A stretch of DNA of 12,488 nucleotides. It comes from Lentisphaeria bacterium. Its GTDB lineage: Bacteria; Verrucomicrobiota; Lentisphaeria; Oligosphaerales; Oligosphaeraceae. The notes beneath the pieces were generated by a model. That model saw nothing but the letters and a program-made list of their open reading frames with translations, was not told the origin of the DNA and ran no database searches. The position numbers and the translations under genes are program-made. Shown here in pieces: positions 1-6,253 of the stretch. The first letter of the stretch is position 1, and every line of letters starts with the position of its first letter. The stretch spans positions 1 to 12,488 of the forward strand of contig JAQVUB010000028.1 of the NCBI GenBank assembly GCA_028699735.1, read 5' to 3'.

Positions 1-91
1 GGACTGATAGGCTTTTTGTGAAAAGACTCCCCGATGACACATTCAGGCATGCTCAAGCAAAGTGACCTGTTTTTCCCCTGACTATGATCAC

Positions 92-136
92 TGATCTGAT
101 CCGTCTGATCCGTCCGATCCGACCGATCCGACCGAG
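92..136. repeat. 9-bp tandem repeat, GATCCGNCC type
   Basis: About four and a half units of a 9-bp motif (GATCCGTCT, GATCCGTCC, GATCCGACC, GATCCGACC) follow one another. The only open frame across it, on the minus strand, would encode a low-complexity Gly-Arg-Ile run and is not credible as a gene. Similar short GATCCG arrays are a habit of some repeat-rich environmental bacterial genomes. No function is inferred. Confidence 0.75.
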
Positions 137-225
137 CAAAACAAACCTGAATGACCGATTACAAAAAAACGATTGTTTCTGATTTTGGGTGAGAAATATG
201 GGTTTGAACGACAATCTCGGCATGC

Positions 226-494
226 TATACTCGATTTGGTTGGCTGAAAACCTTACTTTTTTGTAGACGGTCAATGAAACGGAGTAACGGAGAAAATCTT
301 TTTAACAACAAAAAAACACGAAAGGACACGAAAAATTTTCATGGAAACAACCATGTATTGTAACAGTAAAAGACGCTTCCATGAAAATTTTTCGTGTCCT
401 TTCGTGTTTTTTCGTTGTTAAAAATTAAATATCACTGTTACCTGCCTTCCTTGACCCACGACAAAAAATCAGATTCTCAAGCTAATCGAGTATA
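226..494. repeat. 11-bp inverted repeats bracketing palindromic element copy 1
   Basis: TATACTCGATT at 226-236 is the exact reverse complement of AATCGAGTATA at 484-494. The pair brackets the long palindrome with roughly 60-75 bp on each side, as terminal inverted repeats of a small MITE-like insertion would. The bases just outside are CATGC on the left and CACGC on the right, at best an imperfect target duplication. The right-hand copy lies immediately upstream of the truncated isomerase fragment. The matches are seen directly; the mobile-element reading is inference. Confidence 0.4.
300..424. repeat. Long palindromic dispersed element, copy 1
   Basis: Two arms of about 47 bp (300-346 and 377-423) are reverse complements with about one mismatch, around a loop of about 30 nt. 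The outer ends read TTTTAACAAC and GTTGTTAAAA and the inner ends CATGGAA and TTCCATG. Related palindromes lie at 2432-2549 and 9840-9957, and their loops align with this one, although this loop is the most diverged (ACAGTAAAAGAC against GCAGTCAAAGCC). No transposase is encoded inside, so it looks like a non-autonomous palindromic element. If transcribed it would form a very stable hairpin. The gene-free stretch 1-512 holds this element, the 9-bp array and an 11-bp inverted repeat, and nothing else that I can see. Confidence 0.85.
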
Positions 495-512
495 CACGCC
501 AAACGTCCGGAA

Positions 513-725
513 ATGGGATACTGGTATGCGGACGATTTACATCTGATGCCGCTCTTTTGCAAAAATGCCATTGATTGGCCAGATGCAATTGCCGCACTGC
601 ATGAAGTTGGCTATACGGGTTTGTGGAATTTGGAAATACCGGGTGAATTTCGCAATATTCCTGAACGATTGCGCGCCCTGAAATTACAGCATTGTTTTGA
701 ATGGAGCCAGGCGCTCTTTTTGTGA
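513..725 (+). pseudogene. C-terminal remnant of a sugar-phosphate isomerase/epimerase-like TIM barrel protein
   Basis: The 70 codons read as the last quarter of the xylose-isomerase-like TIM-barrel superfamily (IolE/IolI-type sugar-phosphate isomerases and epimerases). Diagnostic features are DDLHLMP near residue 7, then IDWPDAIAALHEVGYTG, then NLEIPGE at about residues 39-45, which match the end of the barrel where the family carries its last metal-site and substrate-loop residues. Family members are usually 250-300 residues, so about three quarters is missing. The frame stays open back only to about 486, where it meets an inverted repeat and the palindromic element, and no matching coding sequence is visible upstream. 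I see no ribosome binding site. It is the only plus-strand coding remnant. It was perhaps once an isomerase of the sugar cluster, cut by insertion or rearrangement. A short real protein is less likely. Confidence 0.6.
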
Positions 726-739
726 AAATCCAGGCGGGA

Positions 740-2296
740 TTACAGCAGCTTCTCGGTCTGCCAGTCGGTAATTTCGCCGGTTTTCGAGTCGAAATTGACG
801 CCGATCATGACGATCTGTTTGCCGGAATGCAGATATTTTCCGAAATATTCCCTTCCCCGGATTTGATTCAAGGCAATTTTTGCTTTTTGATCAAGTTTGA
901 ATTCAAACAGATATACCCAATCGCCACAACTGGCCACGGCATCAATGCGACCTTTATTGGTTCGCGATTCAGCCTCGATATGAATTCCGATCAGCAAAAA
1001 CAGCATGAAGAAAATCGTTTGATAGTATTTTTCATCCCGGACATGGATATCATAGGGGATTTTCCTGAAAAAAACACTCAGGATTTCCATGAAACCGTCG
1101 GCATCCCCCCCCCTTACCTGTTGCGCCAGCTTCACGCTTAATTCGTCAATGTCTTCCTTGTTGTATTTCGTATAATAGCCCAGCAGATAGACATCAAACG
1201 CACTCTTCACTTCAAGATTTGGAAAATCAAGGTAGTAAAACATCGAGCCGAATTGACGTACAGCTCCCTTGATGGTCAGGTAACCGGTTTGCAACAGCAA
1301 CGCCAGCGTATTGATATTGTCAAGCTCGTAAGAATTGAAGGCAAGGCCGGAAACCGGCTCAGTCAATGCTTTTTCAAAATCAAAACGGGTCTTCTTCGCC
1401 AGCTCCAGCAGAAAGGTTGGGGTTCCGGTGGAGAACCAGTAATTGTTGAACTCACCGCCATTCTGAAAAAACTGGGCAATCGATACCGGGTTGTATACAG
1501 AGGCACTGGCATGGTGAAACCGATATCCGTCATACCATTGTTTGAGCTCATGCAACAGCTTTTCTTGAGATATATCCTTCTCTTTGCAGACCCGTTCCAT
1601 ACGGTCGGCAAAATACGTCTCAAGTTCTTCCTGACCATATCCCATCATCGTTGCATACAATGGATTTTGTGAGATATCCAGCAGGTTATTTAAATCCGAA
1701 AATACTGATACATGTGCGAATTTGCTCACTCCGGTCATAAAGACAAAACGCTGCCTGGATTCGGTAGCTTTGATAACGCTGTAGAAGTCTTTTAAGACCT
1801 TTTGGATTTCCTTCACCTGCGCATTGCCGACATTTCCCAGAATTGGTTTGTCATATTCATCGATCAGGACAACGACAGGCTCCTGAACCGATATTTCCAA
1901 AATCAGCTCACGGAATTGCCCTTGCGCGGAAGCTGCCTTCAACTGGATGCCTGCCTTCTTCGCAATTGCAGTCAGGCGAACAGATAGACTTTCGTTGAAC
2001 ATCTGTGGGGAGCCGGCTTCAATATCCCCGAAATCCAGATGAATGACCGGGTACTTCTTCCAGTCATAATCCTTTGTATCGATAGCAAGCCCTTTGAACA
2101 ACTCCCTTTCACCGCTGAATACTGCTTCCAGGGTGGATACCGTCAAAGATTTTCCAAACCGACGCGGACGTGACAGAAAATACATGGCTTTGGCCGGGCG
2201 TATCATCTCCCAAATGTATTCCGTCTTGTCCACGTAGAGAAAATTCCCCCGGATTAAATCGGAGAAAGTATACACACTGCTGGTCAAGTCTTTCAT
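740..2296 (-). CDS. AAA-ATPase-like protein with C-terminal PD-(D/E)XK nuclease domain
   Basis: This belongs to the AAA-ATPase_like / PD-(D/E)XK nuclease superfamily (PF09820 plus PF08011), often multicopy in gut and environmental bacteria. The true cellular role is unknown. Seen here, numbered from the chosen Met: the family opening VYTFSDLIRGNFLYVDKTEY (about residues 8-27), a Walker A variant SRPRRFGKS (about 42-50), Walker B VVVLIDEYDKP (about 140-150), and a C-terminal nuclease core GRID (about 449-452), EFK (about 465-467) and QIRGREY. The catalytic D, E and K are all present, so the protein looks intact at 518 residues. The start at 2296 is preferred to 2344 and 2305: AGGA lies 10 nt upstream, the homology begins there, and the extra N-terminal residues look non-conserved. 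A run of nine G's (coding sense) at 1113-1105 sits between the two domains. The gene is separate from the sugar cluster and follows a palindromic element. Confidence 0.88.
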   Translation of the reverse strand: MKDLTSSVYTFSDLIRGNFLYVDKTEYIWEMIRPAKAMYFLSRPRRFGKSLTVSTLEAVFSGERELFKGLAIDTKDYDWKKYPVIHLDFGDIEAGSPQMFNESLSVRLTAIAKKAGIQLKAASAQGQFRELILEISVQEPVVVLIDEYDKPILGNVGNAQVKEIQKVLKDFYSVIKATESRQRFVFMTGVSKFAHVSVFSDLNNLLDISQNPLYATMMGYGQEELETYFADRMERVCKEKDISQEKLLHELKQWYDGYRFHHASASVYNPVSIAQFFQNGGEFNNYWFSTGTPTFLLELAKKTRFDFEKALTEPVSGLAFNSYELDNINTLALLLQTGYLTIKGAVRQFGSMFYYLDFPNLEVKSAFDVYLLGYYTKYNKEDIDELSVKLAQQVRGGDADGFMEILSVFFRKIPYDIHVRDEKYYQTIFFMLFLLIGIHIEAESRTNKGRIDAVASCGDWVYLFEFKLDQKAKIALNQIRGREYFGKYLHSGKQIVMIGVNFDSKTGEITDWQTEKLL

Positions 2297-2431
2297 GGTA
2301 GGCATATCCTGATTAACATAACAGGAATATACTGCATTCCCCACGCGAATTCAAACACCAATGCGCTTCCCCGATTTCCGGATATCGCCATTGTGTAATA
2401 CGTCTGATGAAGCTGGGTAGCAATGGTATTG

Positions 2432-2549
2432 TCAACAACGAAAGACACGAACGACCCGAAAAAATTTCATGGGATAACGACGCAATCTCGCAGTCAAAGC
2501 CTCTTCCATGATATTTTTTTTGTGTCCGTTTGTCTTTTTTCGTTGTTAA
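2432..2549. repeat. Long palindromic dispersed element, copy 2
   Basis: The arms 2432-2474 and 2504-2548 are imperfect reverse complements, beginning with CAACAACGAAAGACACGAA on the left and ending with TTTTTTCGTTGTTAA on the right. The loop contains CGACGCAATCTCGCAG followed by TCAAAGCC, nearly identical to the loop of the copy at 9840-9957. It starts 9 bp beyond the aldolase stop codon, so a transcript of the sugar cluster would end in, or read into, a hairpin of more than 100 nt. It could protect or terminate that mRNA, although it lacks the GC-stem-plus-U-run form of a classical intrinsic terminator. The remaining 2345-2431 holds nothing I can identify. Confidence 0.82.
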
Positions 2550-2557
2550 TTAAGCGT

Positions 2558-3385
2558 TTATTTCCCGGCGAAGAAGCGGAGGAGTCTGGCGGCGTGAGCA
2601 GCGCAGTCATCGACGACCGGATCCATCATTTTATCAACAGGGAGGAATTTGCCGTCGAGTTTTTCCAGTTCACGGCGTGTGGATTTCAGGAAGGTATCCA
2701 TATATTCGGTTGCGATATTGACCTTACAGATGCCATGTTCGATCGCTTTTCGGACATCTTCGAGCGGGGTCCCGGTACCGCCATGCAGAACGAGCGGCAG
2801 CTCCGGCAGAGCCTCGGACAATTCCTGGCAGCGCTGATGGTCAATACGCGGTGCAGTATGATAATATCCATGCGCTGTGCCAATGGAAACTGCCAGCGCA
2901 TCGACATGTGTGCCCCGGGCGAATTCGATAGCCTCTTCTACGCTGGTCAGCACGGAGTCATCACCCTGAGCGACATGGCCAATCTCGCCTTCCATGGAAG
3001 CACCATGACGGTGCGCGAGTTCGGAAGCCGTGGCGGTAATGCGCAGATTCTCCTCGAAGGGCAGCCGGGATCCGTCATACATAACGGAGCTGTAGCCGGC
3101 TTCGAGCGCCTTCTGCACCTGTTCGATACTCTCGCCGTGATCAAGATGAATAACGACAGGCTGATTGCAGCGCTGTGCCATGCGCAGCAGCGTACCGGCC
3201 AGGTCAGCGCCTTTGTCACTATGGAAAAGTCGCATGTAAACCTGTATGATGACCGGCAGTTTTTCTGATTCCGCCGCCCGGATGGCCCCCAAAGCCCCCT
3301 CATAATTGGCGACATTGAATGCACCAACCGCACGCTTCTCACGACGGGCCTGCGGAAAAATTTCCTTGAAAGTTACCAGTGACAT
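2558..3385 (-). CDS. Class II (zinc) ketose-bisphosphate aldolase, IolJ/GatY-like
   Basis: This is a class II fructose-bisphosphate-type aldolase that would cleave a phosphorylated ketose or ketoacid to dihydroxyacetone phosphate and an aldehyde in the cytoplasm. Visible motifs: VVIHLDHGES with catalytic Asp82 and zinc ligand His83, SSVMYDGS (99-106), MEGEIGHV (131-138), GTAHGYYH with His172, LHGGTG with His201, and KVNIATE (221-227) for phosphate binding. The length of 275 residues is typical for the GatY/IolJ branch, a little short of IolJ. AAGGA sits 10 nt before the ATG, supporting this start. It is the last gene of the cluster, 275 bp of repeats beyond the iron-sulfur gene. With IolB and a PfkB kinase upstream, an IolJ-like role (6-phospho-5-dehydro-2-deoxygluconate to DHAP plus malonic semialdehyde) is plausible. 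Tagatose- or fructose-bisphosphate, or sulfofructose-phosphate, are alternatives. Confidence 0.9.
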   Translation of the reverse strand: MSLVTFKEIFPQARREKRAVGAFNVANYEGALGAIRAAESEKLPVIIQVYMRLFHSDKGADLAGTLLRMAQRCNQPVVIHLDHGESIEQVQKALEAGYSSVMYDGSRLPFEENLRITATASELAHRHGASMEGEIGHVAQGDDSVLTSVEEAIEFARGTHVDALAVSIGTAHGYYHTAPRIDHQRCQELSEALPELPLVLHGGTGTPLEDVRKAIEHGICKVNIATEYMDTFLKSTRRELEKLDGKFLPVDKMMDPVVDDCAAHAARLLRFFAGK

Positions 3386-3404
3386 GATTGTAGATTCCTT
3401 AGTT

Positions 3405-3438
3405 TTTTAAAGAGTGGCGCGACCGTCCCGGTTGCGAT
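3405..3438 (-). repeat. Inverted diverged copy of the GGGAC-loop repeat
   Basis: TTTAAAGAGTGGCGC at 3405-3420 is the reverse complement of the end of the tandem unit that begins at 3475. The hairpin core at 3419-3435, read on the minus strand, is GCAACC-GGGAC-GGTCGC. Relative to the GCAAGC-GGGAC-GCTTGC of the tandem copies, one stem base pair has been swapped G-C to C-G and the loop kept. The inverted copy and the first tandem copy together make a large imperfect palindrome (about 3405-3505) just before the aldolase ribosome binding site. Confidence 0.7.
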
Positions 3439-3473
3439 TGTTGTTGATACGACAATTGTAAAAAATGAGCATC

Positions 3474-3665
3474 ACAAGCGGGACGCTTGCGCCACTCTTT
3501 AAAGCCACTCATTAATGCCTCCGCAGTGCGGGACTGGGAGGGTAAATGACCATCGCAAGCGGGACGCTTGCGCCACTCTTTAAAGCCACTCATTAATGCC
3601 TCCGCAGTGCGGGACTGGGAGGGTAAATGACCATCGCAAGCGGGACGCTTGCGCCACTCTTTAAA
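3474..3665. repeat. 81-bp tandem repeat with GGGAC-loop hairpins (2 full copies plus 29 bp)
   Basis: Units starting at 3475, 3556 and 3637 have a period of exactly 81 bp. The first two appear identical and the third runs for 29 bp. Each unit opens with a perfect hairpin (stem GCAAGC/GCTTGC, loop GGGAC; the first base is A in copy 1), then GCCACTCTTTAAA, then a second hairpin built from CCTCC-G-CAGT and ACTG-GGAGG. The partial third copy ends inside the last codons of the iron-sulfur gene: its TTTAA supplies the TAA stop at 3661. The identity of the copies suggests recent duplication. Since 81 is 27 codons, the array stays open in some frames, which explains the meaningless 64-codon reading frame there. 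Confidence 0.9.
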
Positions 3666-4704
3666 TCAAACTGGCAGTCAGTTCTTCGAGGGTGACCACC
3701 TTTAATTTCGTATGCGTTGACAGTTGTTTCCGGGTATAGGGAGAAGCTGTCACCAGCAAATCCTTCTCCGGGTGATCTGCACGCGCCTCGATATAGCAGG
3801 CAAGTTTCTTGACCAGAACCGGACGCAGCTGCTGCAGCACCAAAGCCCCTTCTCCACAGGTGTAGGATTCCTCATTGTTCGTGCCAAAAGTTAGACGCTT
3901 TGCGCCCAGGTGCGAAAGCAATTTCCCCGGAAATTCGTAATCGGGATGGTAGTTTTTCAGAAAGTCGCTCTCCAGATAATACAAGGCCCCGGCCTTTTTC
4001 CTGCAGGCAAGTTTCAAGGAAAGCAGATATTCGCTCGTGTGCATGACTTTCCCTTTGAGCTTGATGCCCATTTCCGGAAAATCATGCACGAGGGCATCGT
4101 ACGCGGCGGGATTGGAGACGACGATCGTCTTTACGTTGGCGGCATTGACTGCAGCAGCAAATTCGCGTGCGGCCTTTTGCGCTTCATTGGCGTAACCCAA
4201 CACCTTCAGTGCCTTGCCGGGACAGCCTTTTTCCGCACTGCGATAGCTCACGCCGGCCTTCTTCATGATCTTGCCAAAAGCAGTGGCAATTGCCGGCACT
4301 GCCGCCGTATTGTAATCGATGAAATATAAAACATCGCCCTTGCCGGAAATGGCCGGTGCTGCGGGACGAGCCAGATATTCTGCAGCGACCTGGCACACAT
4401 CCGCAGGAGCCAGCCCGGCCTTTACCACGTCTTCGCGCGCCGCCAGCAGCAGTCCGTTTTCATCAAAATGTTTAACGCAATGATACCGGCATGCAGCCGA
4501 CAAATCTGAATTGTAGAGCGTCTCGAGAGTATCCGCATTGGCCAGCAAAGCGGGGTTACTCATTACCTGATCCAGCAGCAATGCGCGCACACGGGGGGTG
4601 TCGGATTCCCGGAATGTCACATTTCCGATGCCGGAGAGATGCCGGCACATGAAACAGAACCGGCAGGCCTTGATGGCTTCTGTATGTTTTTCGATATTCA
4701 TCAT
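3661..4704 (-). CDS. Iron-sulfur (CCG/HdrD-GlcF-like) subunit partnered with the FAD-linked oxidase
   Basis: The protein resembles the electron-accepting subunit that accompanies GlcD-type flavoproteins (GlcF, GlpC, LutA and HdrD relatives). It would pass electrons from the oxidase towards the quinone pool or another acceptor. Seen: an N-terminal CRFCFMC (Cys14, 17, 20), a later CRYHC (Cys72, 76), then two alpha/beta segments that correspond to the CCG-type domains (about 120-235 and 240-345). Oddities: a normal two-cluster ferredoxin module has eight cysteines in two CxxCxxCxxxCP motifs, and only five are evident here; the CCG motifs are also reduced to single cysteines (KGCPG at 160-163, and Cys283). 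At most one complete cluster is likely. The start overlaps the upstream stop as TGATG, with AAGGAG 4 nt before it (7 nt before the second, adjacent ATG), which implies translational coupling. The TAA stop lies in a dispersed repeat. Confidence 0.72.
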   Translation of the reverse strand: MMNIEKHTEAIKACRFCFMCRHLSGIGNVTFRESDTPRVRALLLDQVMSNPALLANADTLETLYNSDLSAACRYHCVKHFDENGLLLAAREDVVKAGLAPADVCQVAAEYLARPAAPAISGKGDVLYFIDYNTAAVPAIATAFGKIMKKAGVSYRSAEKGCPGKALKVLGYANEAQKAAREFAAAVNAANVKTIVVSNPAAYDALVHDFPEMGIKLKGKVMHTSEYLLSLKLACRKKAGALYYLESDFLKNYHPDYEFPGKLLSHLGAKRLTFGTNNEESYTCGEGALVLQQLRPVLVKKLACYIEARADHPEKDLLVTASPYTRKQLSTHTKLKVVTLEELTASLI

Positions 4705-6152
4705 CAGACTCCTTTAAAACCCATTTTTCCGGGATTCATGATATTATTCGGATCGAGCGTCTTCTTGATGCCTTCGAGCACCTTGAAGCCGTCTCCGTAG
4801 AGTTCTTTCATCAGGCGTCCGAGTTTCAGGCCGACGCCGTGATGTTCATTGATGACACCGCCATTGGCAATTGCCGCACGGATGGCCAAGTCCCAGACCC
4901 GGTTGTACAACGCCACCGCTTCCTCCGCATCCGCCGGGACATGCTCCCCTTCAAAAATAAAGCGGGCATAGAGCATGCAACCCCACTCATACCAGTGCGA
5001 GAAATGCCCGATAAAACGCGCCTGCGGGAAATTCGTTTTGACGACATCCTTCATGGCCTGGTAGACCTTCTCGATATGGGCAAAATCGGCAACCGTATCC
5101 AGGGTGCCAAAAGCCTGTGGCAGATGAAACATATAGCCCGGATAGAAAAACTTGTACTTATTCTCCCACCAGAGTTCACCGCCCTTGCTGCCCAAATCCT
5201 CGGCCTTGTAGCGCGACATGATCTGCAAAGCATATTCCATCTCGAGATCGACAATCTTTTCCTGCCCGTCGAAGCCGAAAACCAGATAAGCGCCTTTGCG
5301 GTCCAGTCCCAGCACCCGCTTCACATGATGGCTGGTTTCCTCTTCATCGTAGAGGCGTACCGCACAAGGGCGAAGGCGGCTCCGCATCAAATCCGCACCG
5401 GCGCTCATTGCCGTATGCATATCTTCAAAAATGAAGGCCCGGAATTTGCGCGCTTCGGGTTGCGGGTGAATTTTCAGGGTCACCTTGGTGATCACGCCCA
5501 GGGTTCCCTCGCTGCCCAGAAAGAGCATGGTCAAATCCGGGCCTGAGGCGTGGCGCGGCACCGGCAAGGTCTGAATGATCTCACCAGTCGGGGTGACGAC
5601 TTCCAGCGACATCACCATGTCTTCGATTTTTCCCCATTTGGTGGAAAGCACACCAGTGCCGCGGTGAGCCAGAAACCCGCCGATGGTCGCACAGGCAATG
5701 GAGGCGGGCAGATGCATTGTCGAATAGCCCGCTTTATTGACTTCCCACTCGAGATGGCGGGCGATGATCCCAGTCTCACAGGTAACACTCAAGGATTGCT
5801 CATCAATCTGGAGCACCTTGTTCATCCGCTTGGTGTCAAGAATAATGCCGCCATAGACCGGCAGTGCGCCCCCCTGCGATCCCGATCCGCCACCCCAGGT
5901 GGTAACCGGAATCTGATACTGATTGGCAATTTTCAGCACCTTGGAAACTTCCTCTGCGCTGCCCGGATGTACGACAAAATCCGGTTTTTTCGTCTCTTTG
6001 CCACGGTCATGCCAGAGTTCTGGAATCCAGTAGTAGTCAATCGAATGCCCCATCTTGTCCGAATCAGCGCAATTCACAAACTCCGCGCCCACCGCATCGG
6101 CAAGCTCATTGCGGATCATTTCAAACAGGTAACTTTTTCGTTCAATCAGCAT
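4704..6152 (-). CDS. FAD-linked oxidase of the GlcD / alkyl-DHAP synthase-like (VAO) family
   Basis: A flavoprotein dehydrogenase that would oxidise a hydroxyl group of an alpha-hydroxy acid or sugar acid, or act as a related FAD-dependent carbinol oxidase. The FAD-binding PCMH half spans about 57-230, with PDFVVHPGSAEEVS, the glycine-rich TTWGGGSGSQGG (84-95) and GSEGTLGVITKVTLKIHP (213-230). The C-terminal FAD-oxidase half (about 235-478) ends with INEHHGVG (434-441) and LDPNNIMNPGKMG (466-478), both characteristic of this fold. The length of 482 residues is standard. The start at 6152 is fixed by AAGGAG 6 nt upstream. It overlaps the iron-sulfur gene by 1 nt, so the two probably form a complex. 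The HHGVG tail and Trp/Tyr-rich segments resemble the alkyl-DHAP synthase branch as much as glycolate oxidase, so the substrate cannot be named. Confidence 0.85.
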   Translation of the reverse strand: MLIERKSYLFEMIRNELADAVGAEFVNCADSDKMGHSIDYYWIPELWHDRGKETKKPDFVVHPGSAEEVSKVLKIANQYQIPVTTWGGGSGSQGGALPVYGGIILDTKRMNKVLQIDEQSLSVTCETGIIARHLEWEVNKAGYSTMHLPASIACATIGGFLAHRGTGVLSTKWGKIEDMVMSLEVVTPTGEIIQTLPVPRHASGPDLTMLFLGSEGTLGVITKVTLKIHPQPEARKFRAFIFEDMHTAMSAGADLMRSRLRPCAVRLYDEEETSHHVKRVLGLDRKGAYLVFGFDGQEKIVDLEMEYALQIMSRYKAEDLGSKGGELWWENKYKFFYPGYMFHLPQAFGTLDTVADFAHIEKVYQAMKDVVKTNFPQARFIGHFSHWYEWGCMLYARFIFEGEHVPADAEEAVALYNRVWDLAIRAAIANGGVINEHHGVGLKLGRLMKELYGDGFKVLEGIKKTLDPNNIMNPGKMGFKGV

Positions 6153-6170
6153 CTCTTTCTCCTTACAGTA
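6141..6170 (-). promoter_or_regulatory. Strong Shine-Dalgarno deciding the FAD-oxidase start
   Basis: Read on the minus strand, GTAAGGAGAAAGAG precedes ATGCTGATTGAA. AAGGAG lies 6 nt before the ATG, the best ribosome binding site in the cluster. It lies between a half copy of the A-tract repeat and the gene. Confidence 0.7.
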
Positions 6171-6210
6171 TCTTTTTTCGGGTCATTTTGTGTCTTTTGT
6201 TGTTAAAAAA
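6171..6210 (-). repeat. Half copy of the A-tract repeat between FGGY kinase and FAD oxidase
   Basis: One arm only of the palindromic family: plus-strand TTTTTTCGGGTC followed by ATTTTGTGTCTTTTGTTGTT and AAAAAA. It is oriented so that the minus-strand transcript reads AACAACAAAAGACAC. The other arm and the loop are absent. The 43 bp between it and the kinase stop codon show nothing I recognise. Confidence 0.75.
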
Positions 6211-6253
6211 ATACCTCTGTCACCCAGTTTTGACGCATTATGGATATCCGGGT

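Noticed and set aside
53..274. A 73-codon minus-strand open frame at the left end
   Set aside because: It reads through the 9-bp tandem repeat to give a Gly-Arg-Ile run and shows no family likeness or ribosome binding site.
12..728. Direct repeat CTTTTTGTGAAAA at 12-24 and 716-728 flanking the left-end region
   Set aside because: A 13-bp match of low complexity is expected about once by chance in a window this size, and nothing else supports an insertion with these borders.
2345..2431. Open minus-strand reading upstream of the ATPase gene as a possible further gene remnant
   Set aside because: The translated residues match no family I recognise and the frame is short; the ATPase start is better placed at 2296.
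2432..2549. Palindromic element as a classical rho-independent terminator for the aldolase
   Set aside because: The stem is AT-rich and about 45 bp long with no GC-rich short stem followed by a U run; a role in mRNA ends is possible but not shown by sequence.
3399..3593. A 64-codon frame with 27-residue internal repeats
   Set aside because: It is the translation of the 81-bp tandem repeat, whose period is a multiple of three; no start signal and no homology.
3474..3665. Possible CRISPR array
   Set aside because: The period is 81 bp, the 'spacers' are identical between units and there are only about 2.3 units, so it is a plain tandem duplication.
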